DNA of 14,916 nucleotides from assembly GCA_017694145.1 (NCBI GenBank), contig JADINF010000191.1, positions 1 through 14,916 of the forward strand. Direction: 5' to 3'. The number at the start of each line of letters is the position of its first letter. Position 1 is the first letter of the stretch. Under the pieces are notes generated by a model. That model saw only the letters and a program-made list of their open reading frames with translations. It was not told the DNA's origin and did no database searches. The stretch comes from Candidatus Stercoripulliclostridium pullicola (GTDB lineage: Bacteria; Bacillota; Clostridia; Christensenellales; DTU072). The position numbers and the translations under genes are program-made. Of this stretch, positions 1 to 7,206 are shown in pieces.

Positions 1-251
1 AACGCGGTAATTCCCGCAACAGAGGTAAGAAACATAGTCACGCCGTAGACAGCGAAAAACGTATCCGATACTTCAGGCGCGGATCCTTCGGTAAACACGA
101 CTATCTCAATAAAGAAAACTATAAGCAACGCAACGAATACCGCGCAAGTTATCGCTTGGGCGCAGTAAAGGCGGAACATCGCTTTACGCTCGTATTCGTC
201 GCTTATCGCGCGGGCGTAGCGCGCGAACTTGTTTTCCAGATATTTTCGCAT
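1..251 (-). CDS. Membrane protein, N-terminal part (runs off left edge)
   Basis: Eighty-three codons are visible on the minus strand, from ATG at 251 to the window edge, so the C-terminus is missing. The protein begins with a charged stretch (MRKYLENKFARYARAISDEY), followed by a clear hydrophobic membrane segment at about residues 33-56 (AQAITCAVFVALLIVFFIEI) and the start of a second hydrophobic stretch at about 69-83. The ATG directly follows the TGA stop (254-252) of the DUF523 gene with no spacer. A GGAGG ribosome binding site at 261-257 lies inside the end of that gene, which fixes the start and implies translational coupling in one transcript. I do not recognise the family from this fragment; an inner-membrane location is the only safe statement. 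Confidence 0.7.
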   Translation of the reverse strand, partial: MRKYLENKFARYARAISDEYERKAMFRLYCAQAITCAVFVALLIVFFIEIVVFTEGSAPEVSDTFFAVYGVTMFLTSVAGITA

Positions 252-707
252 TCAATCCTCCGTCAAGGCTATGGCTTTTCTGATATTTTCAACTTCGTCC
301 GCGTCGAATACGGGAATTCCAATAACGGTAAGCGCGCGAGCAAAAATACCTCTGCCTTCGATAAGTTTTCCCGTGAAAGTACCGTCGTAGATCTCGCGCA
401 CCCCGCAGGTAGGACTTCTCGGTTGCAAAATTGCGCAAACGATATCTTCCTGCGCAAACTCCTTAAGCGCCCTCTCAACGCCTTTACGGTACGATTCGTC
501 GATATCCCTGCCGTTAATATCGTATACCTTGCCGTTCCTTATCTCGGCAGGCGGTCTGGGCGTCCCCGCTCCCGCAAGCGCTTCGGGGCACACCGATACG
601 ATCTCGCGTCCTTTCAGAAGCTCGACTATCTCGGCGTTAAAATTGTTTTTTCCGTTATATTTGCAGTTCACGCCGAGTATGCATGCGCTGACGAGCACTT
701 TTTTCAC
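252..707 (-). CDS. DUF523 / TudS-like iron-sulfur protein
   Basis: This 151-residue protein has the hallmarks of the DUF523 family: SACILGVNCKYNG near the N-terminus (Cys9, Cys15), VCPE (Cys40) and SPTCG (Cys101). The family includes TudS, a thiouracil desulfurase that holds a [4Fe-4S] cluster on three cysteines, so a cytoplasmic role in removing sulfur from thiolated pyrimidines is plausible; the exact substrate is inference. The length is normal for stand-alone DUF523 proteins. The reading frame stays open up to 803, but I chose GTG at 707. It has GGAGG six bases upstream, it gives the family-typical beginning (KKVLVSAC), and the promoter at 762-790 lies downstream of the longer start. The gene is followed without a gap by a membrane-protein gene, and is separated from the helicase operon by a terminator. 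Confidence 0.88.
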   Translation of the reverse strand: MKKVLVSACILGVNCKYNGKNNFNAEIVELLKGREIVSVCPEALAGAGTPRPPAEIRNGKVYDINGRDIDESYRKGVERALKEFAQEDIVCAILQPRSPTCGVREIYDGTFTGKLIEGRGIFARALTVIGIPVFDADEVENIRKAIALTED

Positions 708-761
708 GCATTGCCTCCGTCTCGAAACGCTCGCGCTTACGCGCTTCGCGTTAATATAATA

Positions 762-790
762 AATATATACGCCGCCCGTCGGCTTGTCAA
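762..790 (-). promoter_or_regulatory. Sigma-A-type promoter of the DUF523 gene
   Basis: On the minus strand TTGACA (790-785) is followed after exactly 17 bases by TATATT (767-762). This is a perfect -35 box and a five-of-six -10 box at ideal spacing. Transcription would begin near 755, giving a leader of about 50 bases before the GTG at 707. It follows the helicase-operon terminator, so the DUF523 gene is an independent unit. Confidence 0.75.
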
Positions 791-806
791 TACGATAGCG
801 CAATTC

Positions 807-833
807 AAAAAAAGCGCGGGCTTCCGCCCGCGC
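807..833 (-). terminator. Rho-independent terminator of the four-gene operon
   Basis: On the minus strand GCGCGGGC (833-826) and GCCCGCGC (821-814) form an 8-bp GC-only stem with a four-base loop, followed at once by seven T (813-807). It lies 18 bases after the TAA of the helicase gene (852-854). It is a textbook intrinsic terminator and marks the 3' end of the VWA-PP2C-kinase-helicase transcript. Confidence 0.9.
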
Positions 834-851
834 GCCTTACGTATCATGAGT

Positions 852-3800
852 TTATTTTCCGAGCGCTTTGTTTACCGCGCCGAGTAAAGCGGTCTTCTCG
901 TCCGCATACCTGTTCATCCAGGAAACGGGATATATCCTGTATATCTTCCATCCGTACTTGTCGGTCAGCACCTGCTCGGTGAGTCTGGTGTATTCGCGTA
1001 CCGAATCGAAATCCGCTCTGCCCGGATTGTCCACTATTATGCCGAGCACGAAGTTTTCGGGATCTTGCGGATCTCTGATACCGACGTCTATTTTACATTC
1101 CGACCTTCCTATTTCGGTAGCGTACTCTATGCCGCAAGATTGCAACGCTTCGCATACCGATCTTACGACCGGGTCGTAAGCTTCGGAACAAACCGACTCT
1201 CTGCCCGCGCCGGAAGAACGCGCGTACTCTAAAAAGTCGTAAAGCATTTTCGCGCCCGCCTTGTTCTCCTCAGGTGCGGAACTTCTGCGGATTGTGTCGG
1301 CAAGCGTTAAACTGTCAAGCATAGCCACCACGAGCATTTGATGTCTTGCCCGCGTTACCGCCACGTTAAGGCGCTTTTTGCCGGAAAGAAGTCTTATCCT
1401 GCCGAGATAAGGCAATATGAATTTCCCGTCGGCGTCCGCGCTGTAACATACGCTGATGATTATCGTGTCGCGTTCGTCTCCCTGCACCGTGTCCAGATTG
1501 CAGAATATGAGCGGTTCTTCCTCGTGCTCCTTCTCCCATTGCTCTATTACGGGTTTCCTCAAAGGGTGCTGTTTGAAAGCTTCCCATCGCATTTCTATTT
1601 CGGATGCCTGCGCGTTGCTGAACGCCACCACTCCTATCGAAAATTTATGCCTTTCGGGATGCGTCATCTCGGCATAAATAAGCTCTACCGCTTTATCCGC
1701 TTCGCCCGGATTGATATGCGCACCTCCTTTACCCGCCACATAACAGGCGGTAGGATCATAAGGTACGCCGTAATAGCGTATGCCGTCGTTTACGTTTTTC
1801 ACGGCGGAAGGGAAAGTTATCAGATTATAATCCATCTGCTCGTTGGAGAAGGCGATAAGCGATTCGTCCGCGCTCCTGTAATGCCAGGTAAGCGCGATGG
1901 AAGCGTCGTTCAGAGCTTCCGCCGCGGCTTCCAGTAAAGAATGCTCCTGATTGGCTTCTTCGTCGTAATAGACATCGTCGTCGTCCTGCTTCGCGTCGCC
2001 CGCACGGAAGAAGTCGCTCGGCGGCAACTGTTTGCTGTCGCCCGCGATAATGACCTGTCTGCCCCTCATGATCGCCGCGAGAGCGTCCTCGGTGAATATC
2101 TGCGAAGCTTCGTCGAAAATAACGAGGTCAAACTGTATATCTACGTCGACGTACTGACTGACGTTGAGCGGCGACATCATGAAACAAGGTTTGATGTATT
2201 TTACATAATCCCAGTTCTCGGAAATAGTCCTTTTGACGGAATAGTCCGTCTTGGATTGTATTTTGAGATATTCTCCCGCCTTGCCGCGTCTTTGCTCCGC
2301 TGCAGTTTTCAGCGAGGTTCTGAGTCTGTCGTAAAGCCTGCGCGGAGCCGAAGCGATCGCCGCGAGATCCGTACGTGAATAATCGCCGATAAGCTGTTCG
2401 TGGACGGGACGGTCGAAATTGTATATATTACGCAAGCCTTTGTCGCGGGCAAACGTATCGAGAAGCTTACGGTAATAACTCTTGTATATCCTGCCTTCCG
2501 CCGCTTCGAAGGTAAGCGTTCCGTCTTCCGTCAGCTCATTGAGGATATTACCGCAACCTGAAGAAACTATTTCGTCTACGGTGTCCGTAAGCGTTTTCCA
2601 TCCGGAAAGCCTTGTGCGGTTGTCGCATACCGTTTCCGCCTCGCTCCGCATGCCGGGGTAACCGTAATCCTCATCACGGGAACCTTTTTCAAAATATTTC
2701 GACAATTCGTCACGCAGTGCGCGTTCGTCGTCGGCAGCCGCACGGAGCGTTAACGCGCATTGCTTCAGATTCAACACGAAACGCGCGTAACCGCCGGAAG
2801 AAAACTTCTTTAACCAATTCCCTACGGCATGTATATCCAATATCGCGCGGTCTGTGGAAGCAACGATCTCACGCACCGCACACAGCTTGTCGTATAATTC
2901 CTGCCATTCGCTTATGCCGGACGGAACGAAGCCGAACCGCGCGCGATCCTCGCGCGAGCGCACTTCGTTCACGCGCACGGCTTCCGTATACGCTTTGTAG
3001 CGCGTCAGACAGGCGTAGGCATCGTACGCGGCTTTGTAATTCACGGCGTAAGGTTTATTCTTGAAACAGGAAAATATGTTTTTAAGAAAACTTCCGTATG
3101 CTCTGCCTATCCTTCTGAAAGGAGATCTGAAATACGTGAGTTCTTCCTCCGCTTTCGCGAGATCGAAAGAAGCGAATTTCTCTTTGTCTATATATTCGCC
3201 CGCTCGGCGTCCCTCATGCATCTCCAATCTCTTAACCGCTTCCGTCCGGTCATGCGCGCGCTCTATAAGCGCGGCTATGCCCGCTTCGTCCGACGCGCTC
3301 AAAACGGCTTCGGGAAGAACGGGCATTCCGGACCACAGTTCCGCCATATCCGCGCACTTATACAAAGTTTCGCGCTTCCCGTCCGTTACCCAGCCCATGC
3401 CCGCGAGGTAATTCAAGGATCTTTCGATACCGTTCAGGGCTTCGAGATATTTCCGAGCGGCGGTGTACAGCGCGTTGCCCGCGTCGCCCTTACAGCCGTA
3501 CAATGCGTCGTCTTTATAGCGAATACCGCCGCATACTCTCTTGCTTTCCGAATAAAACCTGCTTAAAGCGTCGCATAGATCGAGAACTTTACTCCATTCC
3601 TGCGGAATTCCGTCCGAACTGCGCAAGTCGTCGTAACGAACGTAACGCGCCGCGTCGCGCATTATACGCATATAGTTGCGCTCGTCGTATTCGTTGCACA
3701 TTTCGTTCATGTATTCTCTTACACGCCTGCGCAGGTTGCTTTCTTTCGCCAGCAACTCGTCGTCGTATCCGCTCACGGGAGCGAAAGAGGTAAGGTTTTT

Positions 3801-5618
3801 ATTGAGTTCGTCCACGAAAGCGTTGCGCGCTATCGCGCCGCCGCGCTTTTTGAAGTTCTCGAAATCCAGAACGAATTCCGTAAGTTTACAGTTGTTGTTG
3901 ACCCTGCATTTATTGAGATTGTCTATGATGACGGATCTTGCGGTGGCTTTTTCCGTCACGAAAAGCACGGTCTTACCCGCTCCGAGCGCGGACGCGACGA
4001 TATTGGTTATGGTCTGGCTTTTACCGGAGCCCGGAGGCCCTTGCAAAATGAACGATCTCCCTGACTGCGCCGCGGCGATGACCTCTTCCTGTGAGGAATC
4101 GGCGTCCATCAATATGTATTTCGTCGAATATATATTTTTGTCGCCCTGCGAGTCAATTTGCGCCGTCGTGTCTTTACACAACCTGCGTATCAAGGGATTC
4201 CCGAGATATTTGTCGACGTTGGTTTCTATGTCGTGCTGTAACTGTAATTTCTGATAATGGAAAAGTCCTACGCCGAATTCCGCCGAAACCTTCCACTTCG
4301 CCGTGACCGCAAGCGCGTTCTCGTTAACGCTAAGCAAATATTGTTTGAGTATAGTAAGATAAGAGTAGACGTTCGAGGCGTCCGCTTCGGGCAGGCTTAA
4401 GGACAGCGTGGGAGAATATACCGCCAGCATATTGACGAGCGTTTTATTAACTTCGAACGCGAATCCTCCCGAATGTGCCGCTTCGAGATAATACGTGCCG
4501 CCGTTCTTGTCCACGCCTATATTGATCGGGCAAAGCAATAACGGCGAATGATATTCGGTGCCGTTGACGTCCTTCCAGTCGAGAAAGCCGTATGCAAGAT
4601 AGAGCACGTGCAGACCGAAATTGCGCTCCATCGATCTCGCCGTATTCAGAACGGATCTGAAAGTTTCTTTCGCCGCGTTGTCGCCTACGGCGGGGATCAT
4701 CTCGTCCGACTTATATGCTTTCAGTTCGGAAGACGTCACCAACGGAAAAGTCGAGAATTCCTGCTCTTTCCCGCACGCGGGACATTTGCCGCTACGTTTA
4801 AGCTCGTCCGGAGATATCCTCTTGCCGCATTCGCACACCACTCCTTCGTCGGGGATCACGGTGAGCAACTCTTTAACCGGAACCATGCTTTTACGGTTAT
4901 GCACGTTACCCTCGTCGCATACGGGACAGGGAGCCGCGCCCTGAACTTTTTTCGCGTTGAAATCGTATTTCCCGAATTCCGTTCTGCCGCAGATCTTACA
5001 CTTATATATCGTCGAAGGATCCAACGGCTTCCAGCCGGCAAGCTTTATCCTCTTGCCGCCCATGATCTCCCTCAGAGTCGCGCGATGATCGGCGCAAAAA
5101 AGCACGGCGGACGACTTCTTAGTGACTTTGAAATTGACGAGCGGATTGCCGTGAGAAAAATCAAGCAACCTGATCCTGTATTTTTTAAGCCTTTTTTTGA
5201 CGGGATCGCTCTCTACGGCGACGCTCATCCCGGCGTTGAACGATATAAGTTCGTTCGAGTCGAAAAGATCGCAGTCTACGTCGTCCGCCGAGGCGTTGCC
5301 GGTACAGACGGCGGCCACGCTCAACGCAAACAAATATGCGGTATATTTATATCCTTCGATTTTTTTACGCGACATCAGCCTGCAGGCGAGTTCCTCCAAT
5401 TCGAGTTCTCCGCCCGCCGAAACTCTGAAAGCCGTCCGCTCCTCTATCAGTTCGAAAGCCGCTCCCAACAGTTCGCGTAGCGTAAGTCCGTATCCGAAAG
5501 AGGCTTCGCTTTTCAGAAAATCCGCGATGATAGAGGACGGTTTTTTGCGCCAGCCGGGCTCGGCTACGCACATATTGCGCACCGCGTCGCATACGTATTT
5601 GAATTTACTCCTTTCCAT
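852..5618 (-). CDS. DUF4011-type superfamily-1 helicase with zinc ribbons and C-terminal nuclease-like domain
   Basis: This 1588-residue protein has a DUF4011-like segment at about 140-165 (RIRLLDFSHGNPLVNF). Two zinc-ribbon motifs follow (Cys207/210/231/234 and Cys262/264/279/282). The helicase motifs are: Walker A GPPGSGKSQT at 527-536, DEASQ at 1169-1173, GDSKQLPP at 1193-1200, WHYRS at 1245-1249, VQGDE at 1378-1382 and NVAVTRAR at 1418-1425. About 630 residues, rich in charged helices, separate Walker A from DEASQ. Residues 1483-1585 resemble the Vsr/MTES_1575 nuclease fold (KIDVGIRDP, then LGIIVDN, then GWKIYRIYPVSW), but the usual GIECDG and YHS residues are not conserved. It is the last gene of the operon, 19 bases after the kinase; I start it at ATG 5618, after AAAGGGGAAAAGGGG, rather than at the upstream in-frame ATG inside the kinase gene. 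A role as nucleic-acid-remodelling effector is inferred. Confidence 0.9.
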   Translation of the reverse strand: MERSKFKYVCDAVRNMCVAEPGWRKKPSSIIADFLKSEASFGYGLTLRELLGAAFELIEERTAFRVSAGGELELEELACRLMSRKKIEGYKYTAYLFALSVAAVCTGNASADDVDCDLFDSNELISFNAGMSVAVESDPVKKRLKKYRIRLLDFSHGNPLVNFKVTKKSSAVLFCADHRATLREIMGGKRIKLAGWKPLDPSTIYKCKICGRTEFGKYDFNAKKVQGAAPCPVCDEGNVHNRKSMVPVKELLTVIPDEGVVCECGKRISPDELKRSGKCPACGKEQEFSTFPLVTSSELKAYKSDEMIPAVGDNAAKETFRSVLNTARSMERNFGLHVLYLAYGFLDWKDVNGTEYHSPLLLCPINIGVDKNGGTYYLEAAHSGGFAFEVNKTLVNMLAVYSPTLSLSLPEADASNVYSYLTILKQYLLSVNENALAVTAKWKVSAEFGVGLFHYQKLQLQHDIETNVDKYLGNPLIRRLCKDTTAQIDSQGDKNIYSTKYILMDADSSQEEVIAAAQSGRSFILQGPPGSGKSQTITNIVASALGAGKTVLFVTEKATARSVIIDNLNKCRVNNNCKLTEFVLDFENFKKRGGAIARNAFVDELNKNLTSFAPVSGYDDELLAKESNLRRRVREYMNEMCNEYDERNYMRIMRDAARYVRYDDLRSSDGIPQEWSKVLDLCDALSRFYSESKRVCGGIRYKDDALYGCKGDAGNALYTAARKYLEALNGIERSLNYLAGMGWVTDGKRETLYKCADMAELWSGMPVLPEAVLSASDEAGIAALIERAHDRTEAVKRLEMHEGRRAGEYIDKEKFASFDLAKAEEELTYFRSPFRRIGRAYGSFLKNIFSCFKNKPYAVNYKAAYDAYACLTRYKAYTEAVRVNEVRSREDRARFGFVPSGISEWQELYDKLCAVREIVASTDRAILDIHAVGNWLKKFSSGGYARFVLNLKQCALTLRAAADDERALRDELSKYFEKGSRDEDYGYPGMRSEAETVCDNRTRLSGWKTLTDTVDEIVSSGCGNILNELTEDGTLTFEAAEGRIYKSYYRKLLDTFARDKGLRNIYNFDRPVHEQLIGDYSRTDLAAIASAPRRLYDRLRTSLKTAAEQRRGKAGEYLKIQSKTDYSVKRTISENWDYVKYIKPCFMMSPLNVSQYVDVDIQFDLVIFDEASQIFTEDALAAIMRGRQVIIAGDSKQLPPSDFFRAGDAKQDDDDVYYDEEANQEHSLLEAAAEALNDASIALTWHYRSADESLIAFSNEQMDYNLITFPSAVKNVNDGIRYYGVPYDPTACYVAGKGGAHINPGEADKAVELIYAEMTHPERHKFSIGVVAFSNAQASEIEMRWEAFKQHPLRKPVIEQWEKEHEEEPLIFCNLDTVQGDERDTIIISVCYSADADGKFILPYLGRIRLLSGKKRLNVAVTRARHQMLVVAMLDSLTLADTIRRSSAPEENKAGAKMLYDFLEYARSSGAGRESVCSEAYDPVVRSVCEALQSCGIEYATEIGRSECKIDVGIRDPQDPENFVLGIIVDNPGRADFDSVREYTRLTEQVLTDKYGWKIYRIYPVSWMNRYADEKTALLGAVNKALGK

Positions 5619-5637
5619 ACCCCTTTTCCCCTTTGAC

Positions 5638-7206
5638 TTAGATCTCGAAAACAACGCTTTTCCCGTTACCCGCGGTTATCGCGTCACCGCTTAAAAGCGC
5701 GCGGCTCTGTCCTTTGCTCAACTTGTTTTTCGAAGTCGCGTCCGCGGATATTATCTCCAGCCCGGACTCCGTTTCGCACGTCAGAACGTATCCGCCGTCG
5801 CGCCTGTATATCCTGCAAGCCTCGGCATCGCCGATACCTAACGCGTCGCCCGGCACAACGGTTTCGTCGCCCAACTCTATTACGGTATTCTCACCTTTCA
5901 ACCGCGCTTTCCTTCGCTCCGCATGTGCCGCAGGCTTGTACTCGGCGTACGTTACCGGAGCGCCGGTATTGTTGACGGCATTCTCTCTCGGCTTATACGT
6001 GGGATACGCGACCGCGGCGTTTTGCGCTACGGCGGCGTCGCCGCGCGGCTTGTACCCGGGATAAGCGACAGGAGAAGCTTTGCCCGCCGTTACTTTACCC
6101 GCTTCGGCGACTCTTCCGGTCGGTGCGGGAGCTGAAACTTTCCCTTTCGCACGCGCTCCGCTCCCCGCACTTACCGCGCCTCCCGCGAGTACTTCGCCTA
6201 TCGTTCTCACCCACTGCGAAGCGCCGGGGCGCAAAGATACGTTGAAAGGCTCGCAGAATGCGTTGTAAAATAGCCGTTTCAGACTATCGTTGAGACTATT
6301 CCATAGCGCGGTCGCTTCGTCGAGGTTTTTCCTGAACGCTACGTTAGCGGGATTCCTGCTGTTGACGCACAATTTGTCGATTCCGTTAACGCGGCAGGCG
6401 GGATCGAACACGAAATGTTGCCAGTCCCCGTTCAGATCCCCTTCTTTGACGTACTCCGCCACTTCGAGCATATTCTGACAAAGCGGTTGCGCCGCATACA
6501 TCGCCACCCCGTGATAAGGCGACATCAGCACTCTGCAGGTCAATAATCCGAATATGAAAGCGGCGAGAGCATACCTGTCAGAGTTGTAACCGACGTGGGC
6601 TTGCCCGAACGCCACTTCGGGCGCGATGAAAAATCCCGTACCGTATAAAAACGCGCACGCGCCGTTGTCTATCAGCACGCTTCCCGCGGCGTTCTCGCAA
6701 TCTATCACGTAAATGCTGCGGGTCCGCTCGTCCCACATAAAGTTCCCCCAGCTTATGTCGGTATAGCAATAGCCCTCGGAATGCAATATGTCGATAGCCT
6801 TTGCCACTTTCTGCGCAAGCAGTAGCCTGTCGAACGTTTTCATACTGACGATAACGCCCTCTTTCCACAGCGTTTCGAGAGTCTTACCCGAAGCGCATTC
6901 CATGATATATCCTTCCTCACCGCTCGCAGAGTTACCGTATTTGACTATGGGGAACATGTGATATACCCCATGATTCGCGCGGTTAGGGAGCAAACGGTCG
7001 TTCATCTTCGCGCTTATAAGTCTTTCGATGTTCTCTATCTTGTTTCTGCGTCTTTTGGGATTACCGTCGCTTATTAGCTTCAAGGCATACAGCTTGTTAT
7101 CGGCGGTGCTCTTTACCTGCCACACCGAACCCTGACTGCCCGAACCCATCTTTTTGACTACTTTGTAGGTAATTCCTCCGACTGCGAACATGTCGCCGCT
7201 AAGCAT
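5638..7206 (-). CDS. TerY-P-type Ser/Thr protein kinase with FHA-like C-terminus
   Basis: This is a 522-residue cytoplasmic protein. The kinase domain spans about 10-335: glycine loop GSGSQGSVW (21-29), Lys43 in ALKL, catalytic loop YTDISWGN (Asp150, Asn155) in place of HRDxxxxN, metal-binding IDCEN (Asp169) in place of DFG, APE at 195-197, and Asp210 in the F helix. These substitutions keep the Lys, Asp, Asn and Asp needed for catalysis and match kinases of the TerY-phosphorylation triad. An Ala/Pro-rich linker (340-433) carries three copies of a YKP-containing repeat. Residues about 434-522 look like a degenerate FHA domain. ATG 7206 has GGAGGAGA upstream and overlaps the PP2C stop by eight bases, showing tight coupling. 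It probably phosphorylates partners encoded beside it (VWA protein or helicase) and is opposed by the PP2C enzyme; targets are inference. Confidence 0.9.
   Translation of the reverse strand: MLSGDMFAVGGITYKVVKKMGSGSQGSVWQVKSTADNKLYALKLISDGNPKRRRNKIENIERLISAKMNDRLLPNRANHGVYHMFPIVKYGNSASGEEGYIMECASGKTLETLWKEGVIVSMKTFDRLLLAQKVAKAIDILHSEGYCYTDISWGNFMWDERTRSIYVIDCENAAGSVLIDNGACAFLYGTGFFIAPEVAFGQAHVGYNSDRYALAAFIFGLLTCRVLMSPYHGVAMYAAQPLCQNMLEVAEYVKEGDLNGDWQHFVFDPACRVNGIDKLCVNSRNPANVAFRKNLDEATALWNSLNDSLKRLFYNAFCEPFNVSLRPGASQWVRTIGEVLAGGAVSAGSGARAKGKVSAPAPTGRVAEAGKVTAGKASPVAYPGYKPRGDAAVAQNAAVAYPTYKPRENAVNNTGAPVTYAEYKPAAHAERRKARLKGENTVIELGDETVVPGDALGIGDAEACRIYRRDGGYVLTCETESGLEIISADATSKNKLSKGQSRALLSGDAITAGNGKSVVFEI
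5902..6072 (-). repeat. Three 57-base in-frame tandem repeats in the kinase linker
   Basis: Within the kinase gene, PVAYPGYKPR, AVAYPTYKPR and PVTYAEYKPA begin at residues 379, 398 and 417. This gives an exact 19-residue (57-base) period over three units, the third most diverged. The repeats sit between kinase and FHA-like domain and each carries a Tyr-x-x-Tyr-Lys-Pro core, suggesting a flexible linker or repeated docking or phosphorylation sites. Confidence 0.85.

Noticed and set aside
708..803. Longer start (ATG at 803) for the DUF523 gene
   Set aside because: The promoter at 762-790 lies inside this stretch. The added 32 residues do not resemble the family, and GTG 707 has an ideal GGAGG site.
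4548..5480. Long plus-strand open frame (310 codons) opposite the helicase
   Set aside because: It mirrors a well-supported minus-strand gene, has arginine-rich meaningless composition, and has no ribosome binding site or known motif.
5902..6072. CRISPR-like or satellite DNA array
   Set aside because: The 57-base repeats are in frame, diverged at DNA level and conserved as protein, so they are coding repeats.
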